This document shows, piece after piece, positions 18,481 through 25,972 of a DNA stretch of 54,191 nucleotides. This stretch comes from Bacteroidales bacterium (GTDB lineage Bacteria > Bacteroidota > Bacteroidia > Bacteroidales > UBA7332), in the NCBI GenBank assembly GCA_028687995.1, contig JAQTZA010000018.1, positions 1 to 54,191 of the forward strand. The letters run 5' to 3'. Within the stretch, counting starts at the first letter, position 1; the number at the start of each line of letters is the position of its first letter. A model generated the notes under the pieces. That model searched no databases. It worked only from the letters and a program-made list of their open reading frames with translations, and was not told where the DNA came from. The position numbers were made by a program, and so were the translations under genes.

Positions 18481-19173
18481 TCAAAACGGTATAGTTGTTA
18501 TTCTTTGTTTGAATTTCCCATTCTCTATTATCCATAAAACTGCATATCCGCCAGCCCCGTCACTGTTCATCGCAGAAATATAAATTGTTCTATTACTCGT
18601 GTCAATATTAACTGTTGTGTAATCTAAGTTAGGTTCAAACAAGTTGTCAGTTTGAAGACGAATTTTATCTTTACCCAAAGTCAATGTGAATTGTCCATAT
18701 TGCTTTTTGGGAACATTTCCGTCTGTTCCCCATATTTCTTTTCCATTAATTTTTTCTAAAAAACTCATTTCATTTTTTGACGCATCTCCTTTATGATATT
18801 GTAATTTATTGTTCTTTGGAGTGAATTTTATTTTTGTAACGATTAGCCTTATTGAGTCCTTTTTAAATGTAATGGTAGAATCAGTTAAATTGTTGTAAGT
18901 TATTTTGTCAAAGTCTTCAATAAATTTTACTCTTGATTTATGAATGTAACCACTTTTATTTTGTCTGCTTAAATCGTAGTCAATCGGCCGCCATTCTCCT
19001 TCTGCTTCCAAGCAAAATACAATTTGTCCGTTAGTCAATGTGTCAATAATATTATTAGAAATGCCTGGTGAATTTCTAACGTTTACAAAGCCGTCCTTGT
19101 CTGCAATAATTCCAAACTGTCCAAATGTTGTTTGGCATAAAATACAGGTTAATATTGTCAAAAATCCTTTCAT
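18481..19173 (-). CDS. Exported protein with bacterial SH3 domain (cassette 6)
   Basis: A 230-residue protein with a signal peptide (MKGFLTILTCILCQTTFGQ) and a bacterial SH3-like domain at about residues 20-85 (DGFVNVRNSPG, then GEWRPIDY and KSGYIHKSRVKF). SH3b domains bind cell-wall or other peptides. The C-terminal part (about 90-230) is beta-rich and not recognised. It starts 34 nt after the cassette edge and is followed within 10 bp by attC site B, as expected for a single-gene integron cassette. Its role is unknown. Confidence 0.78.
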   Translation of the reverse strand: MKGFLTILTCILCQTTFGQFGIIADKDGFVNVRNSPGISNNIIDTLTNGQIVFCLEAEGEWRPIDYDLSRQNKSGYIHKSRVKFIEDFDKITYNNLTDSTITFKKDSIRLIVTKIKFTPKNNKLQYHKGDASKNEMSFLEKINGKEIWGTDGNVPKKQYGQFTLTLGKDKIRLQTDNLFEPNLDYTTVNIDTSNRTIYISAMNSDGAGGYAVLWIIENGKFKQRITTIPF

Positions 19174-19206
19174 TGTGTCTGATGTCTTGAGTGTCTTGGT
19201 AAAATA

Positions 19207-19342
19207 GCCACTAACGGTTTGCAGATTTGCGATGAGAGAGCTTTACAGCACAAAAGTTAGTTCGGAGAACTGAACTTTCTGCTACCTCAAAACTGTCTTT
19301 GGAACAAGACACCCCGTCTTTTGGGTAGGTGCTGTTACCTGC
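19207..19342 (-). other. attC-like recombination site C
   Basis: On the minus strand the site begins GCAGGTAACAGCAC and ends CCGTTAGTGGC. Inside is a second hairpin (AAAGTTAGTTC GGA GAACTGAACTTT). The long arms match less well than in the other sites, so it could be degenerate or a hybrid of two sites. Confidence 0.55.
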
Positions 19343-19353
19343 TGACGTTCTGT

Positions 19354-19641
19354 TCATTTCTTTAAATATTTAGTGATCAAATGAATTATAGTCGTCCAAA
19401 ATATAATGTTAATTGCTAAACCTACAAAAAAAAGGTGTCCACTTGAAAAACTCTCAAAGAACAAAGTATGAGTTGGAAATCTGAAAATGTAAAATGGTTT
19501 TGAAACAACAATTGCTATAAATCCAATAATTCCTTCACCTTGAGTTCCTTCGTCAATAGCTGCAAAACTGACTAACGAAATGAAGGTAAGAAATGCAATA
19601 ATTATAAAAGTTACTGTTATTCGTATAGATAGGTCTTTCAT
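19354..19641 (-). CDS. Small two-helix membrane protein (cassette 5, second gene)
   Basis: A 95-residue protein with two strongly hydrophobic segments (about residues 8-29 and 70-88: FFVGLAINIIFWTTIIHLI), no recognisable domain. It starts 3 nt after the stop of the YiiX-like gene, so both are translated from one message. Small membrane proteins of this sort are frequent cargo of integron cassettes. Function unknown. Confidence 0.6.
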   Translation of the reverse strand: MKDLSIRITVTFIIIAFLTFISLVSFAAIDEGTQGEGIIGFIAIVVSKPFYIFRFPTHTLFFESFSSGHLFFVGLAINIIFWTTIIHLITKYLKK

Positions 19642-19644
19642 ACT

Positions 19645-20298
19645 CTAATTTGACTTTACAGTTTTTAACAATTCGCTGTCAAAAATTGCGACTGGAGAAA
19701 TTACTAATTCGTCCATTAGAATTTTGTCTCCATAACGTTTTTTCATTTTTTTCTTAACTGCTTCATTTGTCAAGTCAAAGTCACTAAGTTTTTCAAGTCT
19801 ACCAATTTCAATTCCTGTCGCACGTTGGTATATTTTCCATATAAGTTCAGAGCAATAAATTTTGTCGTCTGACCATTCAAAAGTCAAGTCGTAATTTTTG
19901 CCGTTAAACTGGTCGCCAACTTGTTTCATTTTTGTTAATGCCGCGGGTGTTAAAACTTGGTCAGCGTTTTTAAGTCGCTTGATTACATATTTTTCGTCTT
20001 GTCCCCGAGCAATCCATTTGTCTATTGGTGTACGCTTAACAGGTTGAACAGCTTCAAAAACATAAAAGTCGTTGCCGTCTTTGTAGATAAGTCCGCAATG
20101 TGAATATTTTGATTTAGTCGCAAGTTGAATGGCTTTGCTTTGTCCTGAAAGTGAAGTTTGGAAAATAAGGTCGCCATTTTTTATTTCTGTTCTTGCATTT
20201 TCAAGTCTGTGTTTTGGGTCGTAAAATTTACGTTTTGCGTAGAGTCCACCGAAAATTGTCAGTTCTAAAAGTACAAGTATGAATATTATTTTTTTCAT
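19645..20298 (-). CDS. YiiX/NlpC-P60-like permuted cysteine hydrolase (cassette 5, first gene)
   Basis: A 217-residue protein with an N-terminal membrane or signal segment (MKKIIFILVLLELTIFGGLY). The motifs GDLIFQ, YSHCGLIY and, near residue 150, IYCSELIWKIY belong to the YiiX/YebB-type permuted papain-fold hydrolases, with the His in YSHCG and the Cys in YCSEL as the likely catalytic pair. Related enzymes cleave cell-wall peptides or lipid/amide bonds; the substrate here is not known. It is the first gene of a two-gene cassette, 38 nt from the cassette edge. Confidence 0.8.
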   Translation of the reverse strand: MKKIIFILVLLELTIFGGLYAKRKFYDPKHRLENARTEIKNGDLIFQTSLSGQSKAIQLATKSKYSHCGLIYKDGNDFYVFEAVQPVKRTPIDKWIARGQDEKYVIKRLKNADQVLTPAALTKMKQVGDQFNGKNYDLTFEWSDDKIYCSELIWKIYQRATGIEIGRLEKLSDFDLTNEAVKKKMKKRYGDKILMDELVISPVAIFDSELLKTVKSN

Positions 20299-20333
20299 TG
20301 TCGTTTGTCGTTGTGTTGTCGTCCGCTACGTTT

Positions 20334-20465
20334 TTACAACGTTTGTGTTTCTGCAGTGGTGCCATTCCGAAGCCGCGTCCTGTACACGTGGAGAAACGTT
20401 GAACGAAGATAAAGCTTAAAACCAACTCGTCACGGCACCATTGCAGAAACATGCTGTTGGCAGCC
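20334..20465 (-). other. attC-like recombination site D
   Basis: Clear arms GTTTCTGCAGTGGTGCC (20347-20363) and GGCACCATTGCAGAAAC (20434-20450) differ at one position when folded. On the minus strand the site starts with GGCTGCCAAC and ends with AACGTTGT. It follows the stop of the 241-residue protein gene. Confidence 0.65.
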
Positions 20466-20477
20466 GTTGTTCCTTCT

Positions 20478-21203
20478 CTAAATCAAAAGGTCTGCACCAT
20501 TTTCTTTAATGAACTCAATCAGTCCTTTAACGCTTTGCTTAACTATTTCCTTTTTAGAGTCCGATAGAAACTCCTTTATAAACTTTGTCCCCTGTTTTGC
20601 AATTTTTCCCCAAATCTTGGATAGATTACTTACAACCCATTTTTTTGATTTTGTCGTTAAATGTTCGCGGAGTAGTTCAATGTCAGTCTGGATATCTTGA
20701 ATGTCGCTTTTGTTCTGTTCGGTAGAAAACTCATTCAGTTTTTTCTCTACACCTTCTAAATAATTGTCGAGTAACAAAATTTGTTTAGTCGAGAATGGTT
20801 TTGTGTCAGCCTCTTCCTCAACAATTTCAAACTCAGCATAAAATTCCTGTTTGAACGAATTAACTATTGGGTCATCGTAAAATGAATTTGTCGTCTCATA
20901 TTCCTCAAGTAACTTAATCCATGCTTCGAAGTATGCCTTTAGGTCGGAGATGTCAACCCAAGAATTATGAATTGAATTGTCATTTTGATTTTTGGGACTT
21001 TTGGCCATTAAAAATTGAAACTTACCCGAATCAGTTTTTTTATACTGAGCAATCGTAAAATGAAAAGTTGAATCCGAGTCTTTATCAACAACCGTCAATA
21101 GGTTCTCTTTGGGGTCAATAATTTCAAATTTGTCACCCTTTAGCTTTACAAAAGGTTCCAATGATTTTAAGATTACTAATGGTAATTCTTTTTTCTTTCT
21201 CAT
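20478..21203 (-). CDS. Unknown cytoplasmic protein (cassette 4)
   Basis: I do not recognise this 241-residue protein. It has no signal peptide or membrane segment. The first 70 residues are beta-like (FVKLKGDKFEIIDPK, STFHFTIAQY), the central part is acidic, and the C-terminal 90 residues are helical with many charged residues (QSVKGLIEFIKEN). The gene starts 28 nt after the cassette edge and ends 13 bp before site D. The matching core sequences at both ends (GTTGGCAGCC and GTTGGCATCC) make it a well-defined single-gene cassette. Confidence 0.65.
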   Translation of the reverse strand: MRKKKELPLVILKSLEPFVKLKGDKFEIIDPKENLLTVVDKDSDSTFHFTIAQYKKTDSGKFQFLMAKSPKNQNDNSIHNSWVDISDLKAYFEAWIKLLEEYETTNSFYDDPIVNSFKQEFYAEFEIVEEEADTKPFSTKQILLLDNYLEGVEKKLNEFSTEQNKSDIQDIQTDIELLREHLTTKSKKWVVSNLSKIWGKIAKQGTKFIKEFLSDSKKEIVKQSVKGLIEFIKENGADLLI

Positions 21204-21230
21204 AGGTTAATTTGTCCCAGGAACAATGGA

Positions 21231-21364
21231 TGCCAACGGCTGACGCTTTGGCAAGTGCGGGATTAAATTGTTGCTCAACTGTCTGCCAGCACAAATGTAT
21301 ATAAAGATTTCAAATGTTTCAACGAACACGCATACCCGCATTTGCTATAGCGTTTGTTAGCCAC
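21231..21364 (-). other. attC-like recombination site E
   Basis: On the minus strand the site starts TGTGGCTAAC and ends GCCGTTGGCA. Arms CGCTATAGCAAATGCGGG and CCCGCACTTGCCAAAGCG fold together. It is nearly a copy of site B, about 2.9 kb away, in the same orientation. Confidence 0.75.
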
Positions 21365-21390
21365 AGGTTTTCTTTATTTCTTGGATTATA

Positions 21391-21840
21391 CTAAAATTTT
21401 CGCTTTTCAAGTCTTTTTCTTATGTAATCAGCCATTTCGTTAAACTTATAATTAGAAATAGAAGTTACAACTATATTTTTCTTGTTTTTAAGTCGGATTT
21501 TCATTTCTTGAAAGCTAATCCCCCGAGCTACACCCTCATAAATTTTGAAATCTTCAACTTCATCGTAAGTATAAAAAACGTTTCTCAGGATAAATGGCCA
21601 TTTAAGACTTATTCCGTTCTCGTCAACAATAACTGTTTTCAATCGAGTTAGAATCCATATTGGAATTCCGAAAAAAATTGATCCTATGAATAGTCTGGCT
21701 AACAACAATGAGATTTCTGTCGAGTCTACCCTTTGTTCCCCAACAGTAATTATAAAAAACCCTAAGCCAAAAGAAAAAATAAAATAAAAATAGAACCAAA
21801 TTCTAGTTGTACTTCTTATCATTTTGTTGTGTGTTGTCAT
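21391..21840 (-). CDS. Membrane protein with PH-like domain (cassette 3)
   Basis: A 149-residue protein with two membrane segments (about residues 11-33 and 45-66), then a soluble C-terminal part (VIVDENGISLKWPF, YTYDEVEDFKIYEG, MKIRLKNKKNIVVTSI) that resembles bacterial PH-like (YdbT/DUF304-type) domains. Similar proteins are envelope-located with unknown roles. The ATG lies only 7 nt from the cassette edge, so it depends on transcription from upstream cassettes or a promoter inside the attC region. Confidence 0.65.
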   Translation of the reverse strand: MTTHNKMIRSTTRIWFYFYFIFSFGLGFFIITVGEQRVDSTEISLLLARLFIGSIFFGIPIWILTRLKTVIVDENGISLKWPFILRNVFYTYDEVEDFKIYEGVARGISFQEMKIRLKNKKNIVVTSISNYKFNEMADYIRKRLEKRKF

Positions 21841-21846
21841 AAACTT

Positions 21847-21979
21847 GTGGCAACGGTTGGCAATATGGCCTGAAAGGGATTGCGGACAACATCACTATCA
21901 AGATGCAATGAAATTGATGCGGGTGATGAACTTCGCATACCACAAATGCCCTTTTTGGCTATATTGCGTGTTAGCGGGC
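21847..21979 (-). other. attC-like recombination site F
   Basis: On the minus strand the site begins GCCCGCTAACACGC and ends CCAACCGTTGCCAC. The arms GCAATATAGCCAAAAAGGG and CCCTTTCAGGCCATATTG fold well. Its first core is the exact complement of the core at the other end of the preceding cassette (GTTAGCGGGC at 22800). Confidence 0.75.
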
Positions 21980-21998
21980 GTTTATATTTGTTTTTCAA

Positions 21999-22553
21999 TC
22001 AGTTATCAATTTGTAAATTCTCTAAAAGTTTCTCAGCTTCAAGTCGTTTTATAGTCAAAAATTTCCGACCATTATTCGGATTTGTATAACTCTCTTCTCT
22101 CTTTAAATCTTGAATTATACTTTTCAAATCATCAATTGATAATCCGCTTAAGTCCTGATATTTGTCCAAAATGCTTACAGAATCAATCGTCCCATTCTCA
22201 ATGTCAACGAATCGCTGTTTATCTGTTTTTGCAATGTCAACTAAAACATATTTTCTGGGGTCAAGACTCACTAAATCCATAAGTTTTAAGTACTCAATAA
22301 CAATCGTTCTATCAATCATGATTTTCCCATTTCCAACCCAATGTCGGTCTTGTCCGTTCTTTTTGACACCTGAAATCCAATAAATCTCGCCAGTTTCTAA
22401 ATCACTGCTTACACCATGCCCATTTCCTTTAAAAGCATGTCCATTAAAGTAAATCGTTTTCCCTGATTTTGAGAATTCTACTTTTCCAATCCATGCTGGT
22501 CCATTGTCAGCATATCCTGTTTTTAATTCAATATATTTTATCTGTGATTCCAT
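21999..22553 (-). CDS. Unknown protein often seen in accessory DNA (cassette 2, second gene)
   Basis: A 184-residue cytoplasmic protein without recognisable domain. The N-terminal part contains short beta segments (GPAWIGKVEFSKSGKTIYFNG, GEIYWISGVKKNG) and Trp/Gly-rich motifs; the C-terminal third is helical with YTNPNNGRKFLTIKR. It starts 1 nt after the stop of the small membrane-protein gene and ends about 20 bp before site F. Proteins with a similar N-terminal pattern occur widely in Bacteroidota, as far as I recall, without a known function. Confidence 0.65.
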   Translation of the reverse strand: MESQIKYIELKTGYADNGPAWIGKVEFSKSGKTIYFNGHAFKGNGHGVSSDLETGEIYWISGVKKNGQDRHWVGNGKIMIDRTIVIEYLKLMDLVSLDPRKYVLVDIAKTDKQRFVDIENGTIDSVSILDKYQDLSGLSIDDLKSIIQDLKREESYTNPNNGRKFLTIKRLEAEKLLENLQIDN

Positions 22554-22554
22554 A

Positions 22555-22779
22555 TCAATTTTGTTGCTGTCTGTTTTTTAAAAATCGCTTAAAACCTATC
22601 ATTATGGCAATTAGTATCAAATTAAAAAACATCACAATCGAAATTTGCTGTAAATCAAGATTACTTATGCTTTTATATCCAAGATTAGTCCAACGATGAA
22701 TCAAACCAAATAAAGTAATCAATATCAGCAATCCAAGTGGGATATACAAAATAATCAATATCGCTTTAATAATCTTCAT
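22555..22779 (-). CDS. Small two-helix membrane protein (cassette 2, first gene)
   Basis: A 74-residue protein with two hydrophobic helices (about residues 3-26 and 45-62) and a basic C-terminal tail (KRFLKNRQQQN). It begins 21 nt after the cassette edge and is translationally coupled to the 184-residue protein gene one nucleotide downstream. No domain is recognised. Confidence 0.55.
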   Translation of the reverse strand: MKIIKAILIILYIPLGLLILITLFGLIHRWTNLGYKSISNLDLQQISIVMFFNLILIAIMIGFKRFLKNRQQQN

Positions 22780-22799
22780 GGCTGTGTCGTTTTTTAAAT

Positions 22800-22918
22800 G
22801 CCCGCTAACGGAAAAACGCTTTGCGCAGGCACATTACGCTTGCGTAAAGTGTATGTTGGTGGTCGTCCCGTAGGGCTACCACCTGCGGCAAATGGCTGTT
22901 AGTGGTAGTTTTTTGTCT
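22800..22918 (-). other. attC-like recombination site G
   Basis: On the minus strand the site begins CTACCACTAACAGCC and ends CCGTTAGCGGGC. It contains an inner hairpin (TACGC TT GCGTA near 22835-22846). It separates the lipoprotein cassette from the two-gene cassette. Confidence 0.7.
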
Positions 22919-22930
22919 TTTTGTATTCAT

Positions 22931-23467
22931 TTATGCAATTCCATTTATGCCCAATTCAAATAGTTCTTCTTTATTCAAGTTGATTTTGATTTCCCAATGA
23001 TAACTACAACCGTCCAAAACCATTTCTTTTTCTATCTTCCAATTTTCATTTTCGTCTCTGGAATATCCACGAAGTCTGTCGCACAGTGTATATCTGTCCC
23101 AACTGAATGTTGTGTAAATGATTTTGTCTCCGTTATTGTCGATGTATCCGAAATATTGTCTTCTATATGATTTCAATTTTTTGTGAATTATCGGGCAATT
23201 ATCAACTTGGTTAACTCTTGTCTGATTAATGCACTTCAAGTTCTTTTTAAGTATGAGTTCTGCTTTTTCTATTTCTTCAATTGTCGGTGTAAATCTTTTT
23301 TTGTCCTGAAGACACAGAAAGCAAGTTCCATTTTCTTTAAATAATACTCCTGTTACTCGACCTTTTTTAATAACTGTCGAATAGTCTGTCGGTTTCTCGA
23401 TAATCTTATAAGTCGATTTACACGACATTAGAAATAATAGACTTAGTATGATTGTTAACTGTCTCAT
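22931..23467 (-). CDS. Cys-rich lipoprotein of unknown function (cassette 1)
   Basis: A 178-residue predicted lipoprotein (MRQLTIILSLLFLMSC, lipobox LMSC). The mature part has several cysteines (CFLCLQ, KCINQTR, NCPI, LCDR, DGCSY) and reads FGYIDNNGDKIIYTTFS in the middle; it could be held by disulfide bonds. It starts 12 nt after the cassette edge (core GTTGGTGG on the minus strand), the first cassette of the array. Function unknown. Confidence 0.65.
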   Translation of the reverse strand: MRQLTIILSLLFLMSCKSTYKIIEKPTDYSTVIKKGRVTGVLFKENGTCFLCLQDKKRFTPTIEEIEKAELILKKNLKCINQTRVNQVDNCPIIHKKLKSYRRQYFGYIDNNGDKIIYTTFSWDRYTLCDRLRGYSRDENENWKIEKEMVLDGCSYHWEIKINLNKEELFELGINGIA

Positions 23468-23478
23468 TTTTTAAAATT

Positions 23479-23622
23479 ACCACCAACGTTGTGTTTACGC
23501 AACTGCAAATATAAAACATGCGTAAACGCAATACCTATAACATGCGTATAATAATTTACGTTATTTCGCAAATTACTAATAATCAATATAGTACTGATTA
23601 TATTTAATGTGTATACGCATGT
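23479..23622. repeat. Array boundary with nested inverted repeats
   Basis: ACCACCAACG (23479-23488) is the core that opens the first cassette. Beside it GTTTACGC (23493-23500) pairs with GCGTAAAC (23520-23527), and ACATGCGTATA (23540-23550) pairs exactly with TATACGCATGT (23612-23622). No second attC core with AAC in the right place is visible, so this may be a truncated attC or an attI-like site. No integrase gene is adjacent. Positions 23623-23710 show nothing further. Confidence 0.5.
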
Positions 23623-23710
23623 TTAATAAATTTTGCTGTTTGTACAAAACACAATAAATATTGAGCATGAAAATCTAATTGTTGCGGTTCAAGATTGTTT
23701 TTACAGATTT

Positions 23711-25237
23711 TTACCACCCAATGCTCTTAATCTTTGTCTTGAAGTAATTCGCATTTCCACTGGTACCTCCGGCATCATTGCCCGATTTTAGTCGATAGAA
23801 AGAGCAATTTCCCCAAGAAGCGGGTTTGTCTTCGATAAGCATGTCTTCGCCTGTGTCGTTCGACACATATTGCTGAATTTTGTTTTGCCAACGCTGAATG
23901 CGTTCCAAACTTCGACCTGCATCAAAATAATTTTTCGTTGGGTCGGCCAGCTCTTTGATGTAGGCTTTGTAGAGAGCCAAGTAGCGAGGAATGGCTAATA
24001 TTTTCGTGATGAGTGGTCGGTTGTTCATATCGCCCCATTTCAAGAGGTTTTGAGTACCCGAGTTACTGACAATACCCGATGTGCCCAGCGTATTGTCGTA
24101 GTCGTAAGGAATAAAATAGGCCTTTCCTTTCGCATCAAAGTAGATGTAATAATTGTTGCCATTCACCCAATAATCGTCCCACATACCCACCATCACATTC
24201 ACCGCATAAGCACGGAGCAAGAGATCAACATCCACGTTTTGATCGACCCACGTTTCGAAATCGGTTCCTGTTTTGGCATTCAGGTTATCAATAAAAGTGG
24301 TCAGTTGTGTTTTGGCGGCAACCAACTCTTTCTTACGAGTTTTCAGGTCGTAGGCATACCCTTTCGACAACGATGCATCGAGGTAAACCTCTTCGATGCC
24401 GATGCTCGTTTTTCCCACAAAATCAGCTAAATAGCTACATTTCCAAAGAAAACCAGGCGTTGCGCCCCAATGCTCACTTCGCTTGGCCATATAATCTTCG
24501 TCGATGCTTTCTATCATTGCATAAACACCAAAATAGGCAGGTTTTTTATCTTCATTAATAGAAATATTCAATCGGCAATAAGATGCTTTGGGCGCCGACC
24601 ACACGCCAAACCGGTGAAAAAGATCGTAGCAATAGACTTCTCTAACATAATCGGCATCGTCTTTGAACCACTTCAAATTAATTTTCTCCACACCCGTGTA
24701 ACGTTGTTTTTTTCTGTTTTTGCTAAAGCTCACAGCAAAGTGCGAGTGATGCCAATCGGGCGAAATTGAATTATGCGCCTGTCCGGTAGAGCCTTCGGGT
24801 CGGCGGCGACTGGTATTGCCACGCAACCGAATACCAATACTATCCAAGAGTGTACTATCGTTGCCTTGTTTGATCTTAAATCCAGAGACGATATACTCTT
24901 CGTTTTGTGAATTTTGATCGAAATAGTTGAGTATTTTATTCCACTCAGCCGTGCTCACATTCAGTTGAATGGTAGGAAAGATGGATAAACTCAATGTATC
25001 GTTCGATTCGTTTTTGAAAGTAAGGCTATCCACAGTTGAAAGTGAAAATGGGATACTTGATAAATCATTTTTCAGGAGATTCATCTCTCTGTTTCCATTT
25101 GCAAACGCAATACTATCTACATTCGACACCAAAGCGCGAACTACTGATTTATCGGAAGAGTGAATACTCACAACGTCTTGGGCAAAAAGGGATACAAATA
25201 GCGCAATGCTAAAAATTAACATGTATATTTTTCTCAT
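23711..25237 (-). CDS. CotH kinase family secreted protein
   Basis: This 508-residue protein has a signal peptide (MRKIYMLIFSIALFVSLFAQ), an N-terminal module of about 80 residues (VVSIHSSDKSVV...VDSLTFKN) and a CotH domain. CotH hallmarks are LRGNTSRRRP near residue 145, the KINLKWFKDDADYVRE stretch, and PYDYDNTLGTSG, the family's metal/active-site region; bacterial spore CotH phosphorylates a partner coat protein, while the role in Bacteroidota is unknown. The start overlaps the stop of the upstream secreted-protein gene by 4 bp (ATGA), so both are co-translated. The GC content is visibly higher than in the cassette array just beside it. Confidence 0.88.
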   Translation of the reverse strand: MRKIYMLIFSIALFVSLFAQDVVSIHSSDKSVVRALVSNVDSIAFANGNREMNLLKNDLSSIPFSLSTVDSLTFKNESNDTLSLSIFPTIQLNVSTAEWNKILNYFDQNSQNEEYIVSGFKIKQGNDSTLLDSIGIRLRGNTSRRRPEGSTGQAHNSISPDWHHSHFAVSFSKNRKKQRYTGVEKINLKWFKDDADYVREVYCYDLFHRFGVWSAPKASYCRLNISINEDKKPAYFGVYAMIESIDEDYMAKRSEHWGATPGFLWKCSYLADFVGKTSIGIEEVYLDASLSKGYAYDLKTRKKELVAAKTQLTTFIDNLNAKTGTDFETWVDQNVDVDLLLRAYAVNVMVGMWDDYWVNGNNYYIYFDAKGKAYFIPYDYDNTLGTSGIVSNSGTQNLLKWGDMNNRPLITKILAIPRYLALYKAYIKELADPTKNYFDAGRSLERIQRWQNKIQQYVSNDTGEDMLIEDKPASWGNCSFYRLKSGNDAGGTSGNANYFKTKIKSIGW

Positions 25238-25716
25238 CGTTTTATCATTTTAAGAAGTTGTCCATTCACTTTCACGAAATAAAAACCGGAAGCTAGCATC
25301 GATAAATCGAGCCTTTGACTTGAGCTAGAAAGTGTGGTTTTGAGAATCTCCACTCCGTCTTGTCTGAAAACAGTGAGCAGATACTCTCCATCCGACAGAT
25401 TTTTGAATGACGCCACATTTGACACTGGATTTGGAAATATCAGAATCATTTGATTTAGCTCATTCTCCTCAACGCCCAACGTGTTTTTAAACGTAACATT
25501 TTGAATTGCAGAGAGCAAATACGTTTCTGAATTCCCAGTGAAATAGTTCAGAACTAAGGAATTATTCTCGAAATCAAGTTTACGAAGAGTAGAGAGGGCA
25601 ACATCTTGTTCGGTGCCATTTTTTAGCTTCACGACTAAGCTGGTTGGATTTTGGGCAATCATTTCATTTCCCAAAAGAGAGAAGAATAGCAAAAGGAAAA
25701 ATGCTGTGTGTTTCAT
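25234..25716 (-). CDS. Small secreted protein with T9SS sorting domain
   Basis: A 160-residue exported protein: signal peptide (MKHTAFFLLLFFSLLGNEMIAQ), a short module (VALSTLRKLDFENNSLVLN...AIQNVTFKN) and a C-terminal type IX sorting domain (IFPNPVSNVASF, ending FYFVKVNGQLLKMIKR). The middle module is similar to the N-terminal module of the downstream CotH protein, including the closing VxFKN motif. It seems to be a carrier or anchoring partner of that protein (inference). The 4-bp overlap with cotH-like gene indicates coupling. Confidence 0.75.
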   Translation of the reverse strand: MKHTAFFLLLFFSLLGNEMIAQNPTSLVVKLKNGTEQDVALSTLRKLDFENNSLVLNYFTGNSETYLLSAIQNVTFKNTLGVEENELNQMILIFPNPVSNVASFKNLSDGEYLLTVFRQDGVEILKTTLSSSSQRLDLSMLASGFYFVKVNGQLLKMIKR

Positions 25717-25747
25717 ATTTAAAGGTATTAGATTCTCTAATCTAATA

Positions 25748-25972
25748 ACCTGAGTTCGGGATAAGAAAGATTATAAATGATTAATAATCAATATTATCAA
25801 TAAGGTAATAAGGTTGATGGCGGTATAAATTTCGATTTCTACTAAGGTTAAGACCTTATTTGCTAACTTTTTTAACCTTAGTAGCCGTGTTAACGAGTCT
25901 AATTTAGACCTTATTACCTTATTTTTAATCAGTTAGAGAATTAAATAACAAACTCTTATCCCGAACTCAGGT
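25748..25972. mobile_element. MITE-like fold-back element
   Basis: The 225-bp element is bounded by perfect 19-bp terminal inverted repeats ACCTGAGTTCGGGATAAGA (25748-25766 and 25954-25972) and flanked by a 5-bp direct repeat TAATA (25743-25747 and 25973-25977), which looks like a target duplication. Inside are two more perfect inverted repeats: AATAAGGTAATAAGGT (25799-25814 with 25908-25923) and CTACTAAGGTTAA (25839-25851 with 25872-25884). No coding capacity is present. It occupies most of the 462-bp gap between genes; the remainder to 26087 shows nothing recognisable. Confidence 0.78.

Noticed and set aside
18301..23500. CRISPR array
   Set aside because: Repeats are long imperfect palindromes next to genes, not short direct repeats with equal spacers.
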